From Sciurus carolinensis (lineage: Eukaryota; Chordata; Mammalia; Rodentia; Sciuridae), in NCBI RefSeq assembly GCF_902686445.1, contig NC_062225.1, positions 93,422,581 to 93,486,580 of the forward strand: a stretch of 64,000 nt of DNA. The letters run 5' to 3'. Both the position numbers and the translations under genes were made by a program. Within the stretch, counting starts at the first letter, position 1. Each line of letters begins with the position of its first letter. Under the pieces are notes generated by a model, which was not told the DNA's origin, searched no databases, and saw only the letters and a program-made list of their open reading frames with translations. Positions 10,106 to 21,479 of this stretch are shown here, one piece after another.

Positions 10106-11552
10106 CATACATCTCACGGGAAAGTGCGTCTTCTGTGTGAAGCAGGAGGTAAGGATGGGCATCTTCCTGCCTCAGCCCAGTGGAAGCACCTGCGCGAGAG
10201 CCGCCAGGTGTCAAGGAGAGAGTGTCAGTCCCAGGCAGACGGCAGGAGCAAGCCTGCCAACCACCTTCCCGCCGTGCGTTCGCGGGCCCCCTGGAGAGTG
10301 GGTTCCCGGGCTTGGGGAGAGGAAAAGGTGTGCAGCGTGTTAGTGCTGCCCTGTGTCCCCAGTCCTAGCGGGAGGCGTCTCAGGGAGCCAGGTGTGTCCC
10401 CTGGCTCACGGGAGGGACCGTCTTCCTGTCCAGGCTGGAGGACAGCACAGCTGCTGTTTGTGGGTTGCTGAGGTGGTGCACACTCCCCGTGTTGGTGGAC
10501 ACAGAGCAAGCGTCCAGGTGCTGTGGGGGATGGACAGCCAAGGGAGGGTGGTCTGTATGAGTGACCAGTCGTCTGTCCAGGGCTGAGGGACCCCAGCACC
10601 AAGATGCTGGGGAACCCTGGGGCAAGCCACAAGAAACCCCCAGAATATATGCCCCTCCGGGTCAAGGAAGATGGAGGTCCCCACACGGCGACTTACCAAG
10701 CGTGCTCAGAGGTGTCCACGGGAGGAGGAGAGCAGAAGCCTGCTGATGGCTGAGCATGTCCAGAGAAAACTCTGTCTGTCCTGTTCTCCCACTCCAGCCT
10801 GGAGCCGCGTGCTGGGAGTGAGCAGGCTGGGTGAGAAAGGTACCTCCCAGCCCTCTCCACCCAAGCAAAGGGCCTGGGGCGCTGGCCAAGCTTACAGTGT
10901 CATTGGTACTTGTCTCCAACACTCTACCTTCAGAACAGAGACTCGTGACTCAACTGACCCCATTACCTAAAGGTGAGCTAAGTGGCCACGCATGCCCGTA
11001 GGCTTTCCTTCAGGAGAGAACCTCGCGCCCGTGGAAAGGCCTTGGGGGGTGGGTAATCTGGAGGACTCCAGCTGATCATGACACGAGGTGTGCTTGCTAG
11101 GTCACAGGCACACAGCCACAGCCTCAGACGGCGGGCGGCGCCTCCGTAATGGTAGCTATTCACTTTCATTAGGAAAATAACATTTTGACTCCTTTTAGAA
11201 TCAGCGAGATCGTATTGTCAGAGTTCATAGGTGTGAGTACAAAGACAGATCTGTCAAAAGGCAAAATGTTAATGAGCCCAGCATGAGCCAGCAGTTCTGG
11301 ACTCGAGGGGCTGTAGAGTGACTCAGGTCTTCAGATGGTCTGTCCACTAACCAGGCGGGAGCCCACAGACCACCAGGGCAGTCGTGCTGCATGGTCTCAG
11401 GGGCGCAGTCCACATGGTAGTCTTGCCCTCAGTGACAGCAGGCCTTCTGGAGAGCGTGGTCGGGATGACCGCAGCTGAGTCTGCCGGTGGGCTCTGAGGA
11501 CCAGCCTAACTGGAAGCTCCTCTGCTTTCAAGAGGTCGTGCCATCTGCTCAT
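10106..11552. other. GC-rich unique stretch, no gene supported
   Basis: No repeat family or credible exon is seen. Open frames at 10124-10471 plus and 10225-10686 minus overlap on opposite strands and lack recognisable domains. Confidence 0.4.
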
Positions 11553-11631
11553 GCTCCTGCTTCTCCCTGGAGCTCCTGCTTCTCCCTGGAGCTTCTGCTT
11601 CTCCCTGGAGCTCCTGCTTCTCCCTGGAGCC
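11553..11631. repeat. 19-bp tandem repeat, 4 copies
   Basis: The unit GCTCCTGCTTCTCCCTGGA is repeated four times with a single T-for-C change in the third copy. Confidence 0.9.
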
Positions 11632-12495
11632 GTTTGCTTTTGAGAAGGTCTGCTTACCAGTGACCCTCACCACTTACATCAATGCACAACTGGAGCTTCT
11701 TGGACAAACCCTGGATGCAGTCTTCAAGGCCACTGTAACACATCTGTTCTTTCTTTCTGGGTGGCCCTTCAGAAATTTGGGGAAAGCCAAAGGGTTCCTC
11801 CTGAATGGCGTTTCTTCAGCACTTCCTTATCTGAATTACTGCTTGCTTCCTGCATCCTCTGACTCTGGTCTGAACATGCTCTAGTATGCACAGATCCTTT
11901 TAGATTGACGGCAATTCTCCAGCTCTGGAAACCCAACTGCCGATTCTTTCTTCAGAGGAGAAAAGTAGGGCCCAGTGAGGACATTGCCAGGGGTTAATGT
12001 GCCCTGGATCAGTCGAGGTGAGAGCAAACCCGGAGGCCTGGCCAGCGCCCAGTGTTGGAGTGTCCACCACCCGTCACCCTCTGGAGCGCAGCTCTCAGGC
12101 TGAACCTCTCCCTGTTGCTTCTGTTGCGTGGAACGACTCTCCCCAGCTCATACCTTCGGCTTCCTCCTGTGCTTGGTGTGGTTGATTCTGAAAACACTCT
12201 GGGCCAACTGGACTTCAGTGCACACCACTGTTGGGTCCCGAAGTCCCTAGGAAGGCCCACACGGGCAGGACTCACAGGCAGCATCATCTGTGGGGCTGCT
12301 GGTGTGGCCTGCTGTGTCCAGGGTGTGCATGGTGCTTTGAAGGTAGCGACAACCACAGTAGCTCCCGTCATAGTAGTTGCAAAGACTGTTCCTTGAGTTA
12401 CCTAAATGCAGTTTCCCTTAATATTTAAATCATGCCATAAAAGTTGCCTGAGAGAACAGAGAGGAGCTTTTGGCTTGCAGAGTATTTGCTGGGTA
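11632..12495. other. Unique stretch, no gene seen
   Basis: Single-copy-looking sequence. Open frames at 12009-12371 minus and 12052-12396 plus oppose one another and match nothing recognisable. Confidence 0.4.
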
Positions 12496-12499
12496 GCTA

Positions 12500-12718
12500 C
12501 TTTGTTACAGGCGCTCTGCAGGAGCCAGGAAGAAGCCCGCTCACTCTCAGTTCCCTTGGCCACACCGGGAAGCCTGCAAAGTGGTTTCATTCTACAAACG
12601 CTGGGGCTGAGTATCAGAGAATAAGAGCTTCTCAGGGTTGCGGAGCCGGTACTGCAGGGGGAGGCCAGCTCAGTGACCCCTGGCCTTTGAGCCCAGGCTC
12701 CTTCCACTGCCAGCTATC
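12500..12718 (-). mobile_element. MIR-like SINE, antisense
   Basis: AGAATAAGAGCTTCTCAGGG, then GGAGCCGG, and GAGCCCAGGCTCCTTCCACT correspond to the antisense MIR order (AGAGAGGTTAAG..CAGAGCCGGGATT..GAACCCAGGCTGTCT). Confidence 0.45.
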
Positions 12719-12810
12719 GACGGCTGTGTAAGAATCTACCCAAGATTTAGCAGCTTATGGCACTTCGTCTTTCATCCTTTCACTCGTTTCAGAGTTGGGA
12801 CTCAAGAGTG

Positions 12811-13170
12811 GTCCAGGGTGGTTCTGGCTCCGGGTGTCCCCTGTGATGCTGTCCAGCTGCAGGTTGGGTGGTTCTGCTCCAGGTGTCCCATGTCCTGCTG
12901 TCCAGCTGCAGGTCAGGTGGTTCTGGCTCCGAGTGTCCCATGTGCTTCTGTCCAGCTGCAGGTCCGGGTGGTTCTGGCTCCGAGTGTCCCATGTGCTTCT
13001 GTCCAGCTGCAGGTTGGGGTGGTTCTGGCTCCAAGTGTCCCATGTGCTGCTGTCCAGCTGCAGGTTGGGTGGTTCAGGCTCCAGGTGTCCCATGTCCTGC
13101 TGTCCAGCTACAGGTTGGGTGGTTCAGGCTCCGGGTGTCCCATGTCCTGCTGTCCAGTTGCAGGTCGGGG
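12811..13170. repeat. 50-bp minisatellite, 7 copies
   Basis: Units begin with GTGGTTCTGGCTCC or GTGGTTCAGGCTCC at 12818, 12868, 12917, 12968, 13019, 13069 and 13119, so the period is 49-51 bp. Each holds GTGTCCCATGT and GCTGTCCAGCTGCAGGT. The open frames on both strands here (such as 12755-13093 minus) are translations of the array and not genes. Confidence 0.95.
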
Positions 13171-13343
13171 GCGCGTCATCTCAGGACTCCAGCAGACGGG
13201 TGGAGCCTCTCAGTAGGAGCCGTGGCGTCCCGGGCAGGTCTGCTCTCGCTCTGTCATCTGGAGGCCTCTGTTCCTCACCACACTGGCCTGTGGTGGGCTG
13301 CTTGAATGTCCTCACAGCACGGAGGCCTGCTACGCCCTTCCAG

Positions 13344-13412
13344 GGTGTGTGTGTGTGTGTGTGCACAGAGAAAGAGAGAGAGCAAGAGAGAGCGCGCGCG
13401 AGAGAGAAGACC
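13344..13412. repeat. (GT)n-(GA)n compound microsatellite
   Basis: A GT run at about 13346-13362 is followed by GA-rich sequence containing a short CGCGCGCG tract. Confidence 0.9.
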
Positions 13413-14327
13413 CAGATGGGAGCCACAGGCTTTCGTGACTTCATCTCAGTTCTGGCAGGTTGTTCAAGTTGGGAACCAAGGCGGAGTCACCGGGAGACAC
13501 AAAAGCAACAGACCTAGAGAAACAGACTTCGTGTTTCGAGATGTCCTGGAAGCGGGTGCTTCCTCTGTGAATCGCTAACCTGGTCACTCAGGCTGACTTC
13601 ACAGAAACAACGTAACTGTGACACCGTGTGGACAGTGGCTATTCTTGGGCTGTCACCAGGCCTACAACGTTCACCTGTGACTAAGCGGATAGGTCAGTCA
13701 GCCCGAAGCGGGGGCAGGGCAGGGCCTCGCAGGCAGCTGGGGCCAGGCCACACGCTGTGCCTGCTCAAGGTGGAGGCTGGTTCCCAGGTGCTCCGCTTCC
13801 TGTGATTCCTGCTCTTCTCTCTGAGCCCCCGGCAGCAGCGCAGCTCAGGAGCAGTCTGCCTCACCTTTCCTTCCCTTCTCCTGCGTTGGGCTGCAGCGGC
13901 CGCTCTGGCTTAGACCACAGCCAGCACCATGCCAGACCACAGGGAGACCAGAAGTCAGGGGAGGGGCTCTACATACGCAGTGCAGCCTTGAGCACAAACA
14001 GACCCTCTCGTCGGAAAACATTCTGAGAGTATCCAGAGACAGGCGTGGTGGGCTGGACAGAGGCCAGGTAGCCCAGGCGCGGCCCGGCCCCGGGACCTCT
14101 CCCCTCATTACTTCTCAGCATCAGCTTGGGCTTCCCTTCCTCTCCATACCCAAGTCTGCTCTGCTCAATTTCTCTTTCCAGTGCAAGACTCTGCATTTCC
14201 ACCACAACTTCACTACTTTGCAAATCAGCAACCAGAAACCCAGGAGCCCCATGGAGGTGGGCGCAGGCCACACATGCCATCTTGTTTCCAGCGGGAATTC
14301 TTGGGAGGGCCACTTCCCAAGTGCCCA
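13413..14327. other. Unique stretch, no gene seen
   Basis: Mixed single-copy-looking DNA between two minisatellites. No repeat family and no supported exon. Confidence 0.4.
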
Positions 14328-14668
14328 CAATCTGCACACCTGTGCTGGTTCCCAGCCTCCCCCTACAATCTGCACACCTGTGCTGGTTCCCAGCCTCCCC
14401 CTACAATCTGCACACCTGTGCTGGTTCCCAGCCTCCCCCTACAATCTGCACACCTGTGCTGGTCCCCAGCCTCCCCTATAATCTGCACACCTGTGCTGGT
14501 TCCCAGCCTCCCCCTACAATCTGCACACCCTGTTTTGGTCCCCAGTCTCCCCCTACAATCTGCACACCTATGCTGGTCCGCAGCCTCCCCTACAATCTGC
14601 ACACCTGTGCTGGTCTGCAGCCTCCCCTAAAATCTGCACACCTGTGCTGGTCCCCAGCTTCACCCCAG
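14328..14668. repeat. 38-bp minisatellite, 9 copies
   Basis: CAATCTGCACACCTGTGCTG recurs at 14328, 14366, 14404 and 14442, and then at about 14479, 14517, 14556, 14593 and 14630. Each is followed by a GGTTCCCAGCCTCCCCCTA-like spacer. The first four units are nearly identical; later ones vary (GTCCCC, GTCTGC). Most units carry the E-box CACCTG. Open frames across it are repeat translations. Confidence 0.95.
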
Positions 14669-15289
14669 TCCTTCCAGCATGCTTGCTGATCAGCTCTCCT
14701 GACCGCCTTTCCCCAGGAGGCGGTGGAGGGAGGCTGACCCTGGGGCCGTGCACTGAGAAGCTGAGTTGGAGAGATGGGAGCCTCAGCCTGGCACAGAGCT
14801 CCGAGTCCACCAGCACAGTGCCCAGGGGTAAGACGGAGCAGTCCAGAGGGGCCAGGCATCTCTCTGGATGAGGGTCTTGGTGTCACTTGGACGGAGCCCT
14901 AGGAATGGGGTCGGGGAGGAGGGATGGGCTGGCTGTGACTGTGGTGAGCATAGGAGTAATTTCTTCACCTTTCCTCCACTAAATGTTCTCTTTTTGGTTT
15001 CCATCTTTCCAGTTACTGGACATCCCCCTGGGTCCCTAGAAGAGGAGGACCTGGGTGTCTTCTTTCACAAGATCTCTGTGAGTCGCCACTTCTTCTCTTT
15101 GTTTTCGTAGCATCTTGGAGGAAAATTGGGAAGGGGTTGTTAGCAGACCTGGTTTCTAGATGAAGCCCGATGTTTGGACTTGGTAAAATCAAAGGGCTTT
15201 GAGGAGTGTCCGGGGTTCTGTGTGGACACAGCTTCTGTCTCCAAGCACAGTGAGGAGTGGGGAGAGGAGGGCGATGGTCCTCCTCCACT
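14669..15289. other. Unique stretch, no gene seen
   Basis: No recognisable repeat or exon. Short open frames on both strands overlap. Confidence 0.4.
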
Positions 15290-15415
15290 GATCCTGATCC
15301 AAATAGGCTATAAAAATGGTAATGTATGTATTCATAATTAACATGCTAGCCATAAATCATCTCAGAACTAAATTATTAAAACAATGAACCACACACATCT
15401 CTATTAGGGAGGAAA
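15290..15415. promoter_or_regulatory. Short AT-rich unique island, candidate non-coding element
   Basis: AT-rich complex sequence including GGCTATAAAAATGG, which resembles a MEF2/TATA-like A/T core, and TTCATAATTAACATG, a homeodomain-type TAATTA core. It has no repeat character. Function is inferred from texture only. Confidence 0.3.
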
Positions 15416-16265
15416 GTGCATTTGTGGAGAAGTTAGGAGAGCAAACGGACCTGCGAGGCGCTGACCGTGGCCTGCCTGGTCCACACTGAGGGTGGGGCAG
15501 GGCGGCACCTGGGGCTGTGTTCTAACACGGGAGCCTCCAGCAGGGGCAGCTCCAGACAGACGCAGGGACCAGAGCCGTGAACACAGAGGCCTGAACAGAA
15601 AGGCAGCAGTGTGGCTGTGGCCATCAGGCCAGGCGACTCGTGCCCACGGAATCGGAGCCAAGAGCCCGGCTTCCTCGGGCCACCAGCAGTTCCTCTCCAA
15701 GAAGCACAGGGCTGCTGTCTGTGGGCACCTGCGGGTCTTCCTCCTTCTTCGGCAGATGTGAGGGCCAGACTACAATCCTGGTTCCCAAGCTGAGTTCCTC
15801 CTGCTCATTTTGCTCCCATGGGGTTGGAGACCTGGTATCTAACAACCGAGCAGGTGGACTCCAACAAGGGCCACTTGCTGCTCCTTCCAGGGAGGACCGA
15901 GGCCTCGCTGGCTGGATCCAGGCAGGATGCGCCGCGACCTGCCAAGAGCTCCGCCCCGAGTGCTCCCGCCTGATCTGGGTCCCATGGCAGAGGCCAGCAG
16001 CAACGGCCCTGGTAACTTGGGTGGAGAAGCTTCTTTCTGGTGGCTGTGAAGAATCGAAGCCCACAGCACGCAGATGGTGCCCAGGCCAGGAAGAGAACGA
16101 ACGAAGGCCAACTCCGAAGTGGGAGGGGCCTAAGAAGGACCGCCGCTCCCGCGCCTGGGACTGCTGTCCCCGCAACGCCCGTCCAGCCTCACGCCGTGGA
16201 CGGGCTGTTCGACCGGTGGCCCAGGGCTGGTGGGCAGTGGTGTCAGGGCTCGACTGCAGGCATGG
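15416..16265. other. GC/CpG-rich unique stretch open on both strands, no gene supported
   Basis: Open frames of 260 residues (15624-16406 minus) and 258 residues (15640-16416 plus) cover almost the same bases on opposite strands. At most one could be real, and neither has a recognisable domain; both are rich in Arg, Ser, Pro and Gly as expected from composition. Confidence 0.45.
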
Positions 16266-16322
16266 TAAAGCGGAAGCTCTGCACACACACGTGCACACAC
16301 TCACATGCACACACACGAACGG
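16266..16322. repeat. (CA)n-type microsatellite, interrupted
   Basis: Repeated CACACA with GTG, TCA and CGAA interruptions. Confidence 0.85.
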
Positions 16323-16702
16323 GTGGGAGATTACGCCGGCTTTCTTTCTCCTAGCTGCGGTCACTGTATTACACCCTCTCAGCCGTACACTCTTTCTTAC
16401 CCTCACTGGATTATGATCATCTGCTCTAAGCTTCTGTTATGTATGATTCAAAGATCAAGCAGGATTTCTTTGGCAGCTTTGAGCTCAGAAAAAAGGATTG
16501 AGTTGAGAGTCTGCATTCTAAATCTCTCTCCTCTCACCCTCTGGAAATGCACCAAGTGAAATCAGGCTATCATGCCTTAAGTAGCCAGCTCAACGCCGAG
16601 GCGCGGAGTGTGGGTCCTGTAACAATGGCACCTGCTGGGAGCCCCAGTGCCGCCTGCCGCCGGTGTGACCGTGCTCCAAGCAGCTCTGCAGAGCGGGCCT
16701 CG

Positions 16703-16719
16703 CCCCCCCCCCCCCCCCC
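16703..16719. repeat. Poly-C run of 17
   Basis: Seventeen consecutive C bases followed by GCCCC. Long homopolymers of C are rare in mammalian DNA and error-prone in sequencing, so the exact length is uncertain. Confidence 0.9.
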
Positions 16720-16889
16720 GCCCCTGGCTTTCCAGATGAAGGGACCAAAACCGGGAGTGGAGGTCTGATGAGCAGCCAGGCAACCCTGCGTCCTCGCACT
16801 GCTGACCTCCTGCTCTGTCATTGTCCCCTGTCAAGGATGCCCTCTTCTGTGGCCGTGCTGGACCTGGCTGTGTGGCAGTGCCACCCGCA

Positions 16890-17035
16890 GCTGCACTCCC
16901 TGGCTCTGCCATGCAAGCTGCAGCTTCTCTTCTGTAACATGGGGACATAATTCCTTTGCAAGTGCCTTCAAAGTTGCTGTTGGAGGTGATCAAAAAGCGT
17001 GTGCAAAGAGCTTTGAGAACTACAAAGGGCCGTGG
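16890..17035 (+). mobile_element. MIR SINE fragment
   Basis: CCCTGGCTCTGCCATGCAAG, TCTTCTGTAACATGGGGACA and GTGCAAAGAGCTTTGAGAAC follow the MIR order TGGCTCTGCCACT..CATCTGTAAAATGGGGATA..GTAAAGCGCTTAGAAC. Confidence 0.7.
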
Positions 17036-17749
17036 TGGCGTGAGGCTTGATTTCTTTTTTGTTTGGGGATCACCAACTGTGCAGACGGGTTTATCTCTGT
17101 GAACCCACAGACATTTAGACGAAGACCATGCAAACCTTAGCGTGGCCAGTTCCGCGATGTTAGCAGACACACAGGGAAGCCAAGGAGGTCTGTGCAGAAA
17201 CGCTCCAGTCGGCGTGCTGGAGTCTCACCTTGATCTTCCACCTGGAGCATCAAGTCAAACCTGGGAGACACACTTAAGATCAGAAAGCTCAAGTGGTGCC
17301 CTGTGTCGATGGCTTCAGTTCCGAGTCTGCACATCGGCCTCAACCTCCCTGTGACCAGTGGGGCCCACGAGGAAAGCAAGGGTCCCTGTGTCTAAGAGAA
17401 GGCAAATGGAGCCCTGTGACCTGGCAGGGCGGTGAGCGCTGCAGTGAGCTACCTGTGGGAGGGAGGTCGCTAGCCACGCCTGGGCTCCCATGAGCACGGC
17501 CTCGGATGGCACGTGCCAGACACCCGGAACGGGCGTGCTCAGCGAACGCTGGCCGCGGCTGCCCGAGCTGCACGGTGGGAGCTCTCCCCAGCTCAGCGAG
17601 CGCCCTCGGTCACAGGCTCTGTGGGCCTTCCGCACCGCGGCACCCTTGCTGCCCACAGGGCGAGCCGGAGCTTCCAGGGGCCAAACCTCCACTCACCAGG
17701 AGTGATTGAAAAGGCAAACGTCCAGGCTGCATCTGCTGGGCCAGCTTTG
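17036..17749. other. Unique stretch, CpG-rich toward its end, no gene
   Basis: Single-copy-looking DNA, with CpG enrichment at about 17500-17640. Several overlapping open frames on both strands have no recognisable product. Confidence 0.4.
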
Positions 17750-18150
17750 CGTCTCTGTGGCCAGGATACCTGAGAAGGACCACTCGGGAGGAAAAGCTCA
17801 CTTTGGCTCATGGCTCCAGAGGGTTGGTTCACGTTTGGCAGAGTCATTGCCCTGGGCCCGTGTGAGGCAGAAGGTTGTCGGAAGGAGCGCCCTTCCCCTC
17901 ACGGCAGCGGGAACCGAGAGCGCGGGAGCATGAGGTGCCACGGGAGGAGCACCTTCCAGGGCAGCTGCCCAGTGACCCGCCCTCCAGCCATGCTCCACTG
18001 GCCCAGTTACCCCCAGCCAGTCCATCCACACGGGCATGGACAGATCAGGTCACGGCCCGTCACCTCACCTCCTGACATCCCAACACCGACACAGGAGCTC
18101 AGGGGCCCCTGTGTTCAACCCTACGAGCGTCCCAGCCCAAGGGCCAGGAG
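17750..18150 (-). mobile_element. MaLR-like solo LTR, antisense
   Basis: This is the reverse complement of the LTR family seen at 2432 and 30534. It shows CTTTGGCTCATGGCTCCAGA, then a CAGTGACCCGCCCTCCAGCC block, ATGCTCCACTGGCCCAGTTA and CCAGTCCATCCACACGGGCA, matching the antisense of the GGGTGTGGC, GGTGGGTCA and AATGGATTAA motifs. It is considerably diverged and CpG-rich. Confidence 0.6.
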
Positions 18151-18349
18151 CTCCAGCCAGCAACAGTCCTGAGTAGTGTTTCCGCTGATGTTCAGGGGAT
18201 ACGCTGAAAGGTGCCGTTGAAAGCCACCGGGACCCAAGCTACTGAACCAGAGAGCCAGGAGTGGCAGCTAGAGACAGCTGTGCTCGCTGACTGCAGGAGG
18301 CTCACACAAGGGACTTTTAAGAACATCCAATCCAAACATCGTCTGATAG

Positions 18350-18475
18350 TCAAGAAAGCCAAGACTCACGGGAGCTGAGGAACTTCCCCAGGGCCGCCTG
18401 CCTGAGGCCAACAGTTGGTGTTCACCCCTGCTCGGTGCGCTTGCTGCCCTTTGCCACAGAAGTGACCATCGTGGC
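18350..18475 (-). mobile_element. MIR-like fragment, antisense
   Basis: GGGAGCTGAGGAACTTCCCC and CAGGGCCGCCTGCCTGAGGC fit the antisense MIR (GAGGTTAAGTAACTTGCCCAAGGTC pattern). It is weak and diverged. Confidence 0.4.
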
Positions 18476-18479
18476 CACT

Positions 18480-21048
18480 GTGTGACCAGTTCAGGGCTCT
18501 GGTCTATGCTGCTTGCTTTGCCTTTTCCTTGTGGAAAGCAGAGTGTCTTTTGTTAGGAACAAGCTGGCTGTGGCCTCACGTACAAGGTGGGACGCACCCA
18601 GATATGGGACCTCAGCATGTCTTAACCCCCTCCTCCTCGAGGCCCCACCCGCATGCGTCCTTCATGACTGAGTACCTCCGGGCTTCCCCTTCCACCCATC
18701 GTCTCCTGTCGGATCCCCCAGGAAACTTCCTACCCTCGACCCGCAGGAGGGCTGATCCCAAAGACCTGTGCGCCTCCCTCCTCTCTGCATCTCTGTCCTC
18801 TGGAGGAACCCCTCCCTCTGCACGTCCACTCTCAGCCGAAGCTGGGCTTCTGTGTGAGAGCACCTTTCCAGTCCTTGGAGCCCGAGAGTCCCAGCTGGCT
18901 GGAAAATGAAGTCTGTGATTTCAGCAGCTGAGGGCTGCGGTGGCCACGAGTCTCACGAGTGTTAAGTGACCACAGCTGAGACTTTACAGAGGCAACCAGG
19001 TCACACTCCTCCTCATGCACACCCAGTGACTGTGTGTGTGCCCATCTCACCAAGCCCAGGACACATGCCAGCTGCAGGTGTGTTGCCAACACAACTGCAA
19101 TAAGTTACTGTGAGTGGGCATGGATGGGGCTGCGGATGTGCTCGAGCGTGTGTGCACAAGCATGTGTGTAGGAAGCAATTCCAGCTGTTGACTTAGCACC
19201 AGCTGCTGAAGCCCAATGTGCCTGATTTTGTTTATTTGAAACTGTAGGATGAAACCGAGGGACACTAAATAAGTAGGCAGCCTCATTTTTTGAGCAAACC
19301 CAAGGTGGGGAATGTCCCGCCGGGGTAGTTCCAGGTGCTCTGCAGGATCACTGTCTTCCAGAGGCAGAAATGCCTTCCTGCAGGTCTTCACATGCAGGGA
19401 TGGGCTGTAGGCACTTGAGAGCAGGTCTCCAGAGGAGGAACCTTCTGGAAGGTTTGAACAATGTATCCTATGACCTGATCCCCAGATCCTGAGTCCTGGT
19501 GCAGAGATGGTAAGTGTTTGGGGTGGGCTCCCAAGGTGGGCATCTCCTGCCTTTGGGTGGCTGCTCCCTGCAGGTGGGGATGCTTTTCTGTTTGTCCCCA
19601 GACTTTACATGCCTGTCCAATTGTGCTCTCCGCTCGCTCCTCTCCTTCCTGCCCAGGAGAACTTTCTCTTCAAAGGCGTCTCATCTTTACGTGGGTGGCC
19701 TGAGAAGGAATTGGCCACAGGTCTGCAGAAGAGCTGGTCTGCGTTGCTTTGGGGAATGGATGATGGATGCAGGCCCCACCCCACCCTGGAGCTCAGCACT
19801 GCAGGGTCGAGGCAGCAGCCCCCACGTTCTAGAAGCTGTGACCTTATTTGTCTCTTCACACCCAACTTCCCTCCCGCTTCCTGCAGGTGAGATGGGCCTG
19901 GGTGGAGAATCCGAGGCTCTGCCTTCCTCCTTCTTTGGCAGAGAAGAACTCCTTCTCAGGCAGCTTCCGGCACCCTCCCTTGAGCCCACGCCTGCGGCTA
20001 CCCGGCACACTCCAAAGGAACGTGGGACATCTCTTTCACATCTTGGCAACTTCTTGTACCTTTTCCTTCCTTTTCTCTCTCGTGTTAGGCATAACATGCA
20101 CCAGGGAGTTAAAAACAAAGCAGCATGCCCCTGGTTCAACAAAGCCCAACGGTTAGGGGCATGGATGGCGCGGGGCCAGGGGGTCCCTGCTGGACATGGC
20201 TCAGTTTGGTAAACGCACCCAAAGCTAGTGGCAAGAAAACTGGTGAAACGTCTGGGCTTGCCAGGTCTGGACCTGGGTCTGAACCCATCTCTCCCTCCTG
20301 CCTCCAGCGATTGGCGCCAGTGACTCTGGTCTGACTCCGCGAGCACCCTGTGAGAACGCCTGGCGTGGATCTCATCTCCAGGACTGCCCGCATGTGGTTC
20401 CCCCAGCCACCCAAACCGTGACTCCCAACCACTCCATGCTGTGGGTGGCTGGCGTCCAGGGAGCTGGGGGTCCAGAGGGCGGGAGGTGAGGAGAGGCAGC
20501 TTCTAGGTCCTGTGAGGGCCAGCCCTCAGCCCACGACGCTGGGAGACCTAAGCATTTTCCTCAGAGTGGTGAGCTCCAAAGAACACTGACGAGCTTTCAC
20601 TTAGAAAACCACAGGGTCACCTGGAGGTTTGATAACAGCACTGAGCTCCCGAATCCTCCAGAGGCCTCTGAAATGGCGACATCAACCTCGCAGGGAGCAG
20701 CTGTTGACACCCAGAAATTGACAGGTGGACACTGGGCAGCCAGCAGGAGGCTTTCCAGAAACCACTGGCTCTTGTACTGCTGCTACCTCTTCCTGGGGGC
20801 TGGGAGGCGTGAGTTTTCTGAGATCTTGATGCGTGTGTTCACGCCCGTCGCCCCCAGATGTCCCTTCCCATCCTCCTGCCCGGTGGTCACAGCCTCAACA
20901 CGCCGCCTTCCTTTATAGAGCTTGATCACCTTGAGGACATTGACCAGGTGGCCAGTCAGGCAGGAGGTCTTCTCAGCCTGCTCACTTCTGCTCTGTTCTT
21001 TGGAGAGGGTGCGTTAGCATCTCGGGCCATTTTCTTGGATTGCCTACT
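18480..21048. other. Unique stretch of 2.5 kb, no gene supported
   Basis: Largely single-copy-looking sequence. The longest open frames are 19514-20212 plus (232 residues) and 19687-20346 minus (219 residues); they overlap on opposite strands and resemble no family I know. Around 19300-19500 the sequence is more balanced in composition but shows no exon signals I would trust. Confidence 0.45.
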
Positions 21049-21049
21049 T

Positions 21050-21145
21050 CCTCTGTTCAGTTCTGAGCATACTTTAAGTATTTTAGACAAAAATCCTTTG
21101 TTGTGTTGGTGATTCGTAAATATTTTCTGCAAGGTCTAAGAATTA
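21050..21145 (-). mobile_element. Small L1 ORF2 3'-end fragment, antisense
   Basis: TTTAGACAAAAATCCTTTGT and GATTCGTAAATATTTTCTGC match the antisense L1 stretch that reads as a pattern of 'GATACAAGTCCTTTATCAG' then 'TTTGCAAATATTTTCTCCCA'. It is about 95 bp and diverged. Confidence 0.5.
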
Positions 21146-21374
21146 ATCCAACCCAGACCCTACAGATTTTCTTTTACTTTGTTCTAGAATCTGTGCAGTT
21201 TTACATTGACATCCATTATGTATTTTCAGTTAACTTCTGCATAAGGAGTGTGAAGGTTTTAATTTAGGAGGATCACTCTGTGTGTGGATGGATTGGAAGA
21301 AAAGGCTTCGGTAGCAACATGAAGAGCTTAGAGTCTCAGGATACCCTGCAATAGCTGACCTAGACCAGAACAGC

Positions 21375-21468
21375 CTGCATGTGTGTGTATATGTGTGCCT
21401 GAACACAGGCACATGTTTGTGCACGTATGTATGCATGCATATGTGTGTGTGTGTGTGTGTGTGTGTTG
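21375..21468. repeat. (TG)n-type microsatellite with (TGCA) variants
   Basis: TG-rich tract with GTATGTATGCATGCATATG inside, ending in a run of about eleven TG dinucleotides. Confidence 0.9.
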
Positions 21469-21479
21469 GTTTCACCATG

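Noticed and set aside
12755..13517. Repeat-like proteins on both strands (such as 240 residues plus, 112 residues minus)
   Set aside because: They come from the 50-bp minisatellite; since 50 is not a multiple of three, the frames cycle and have no constant unit.
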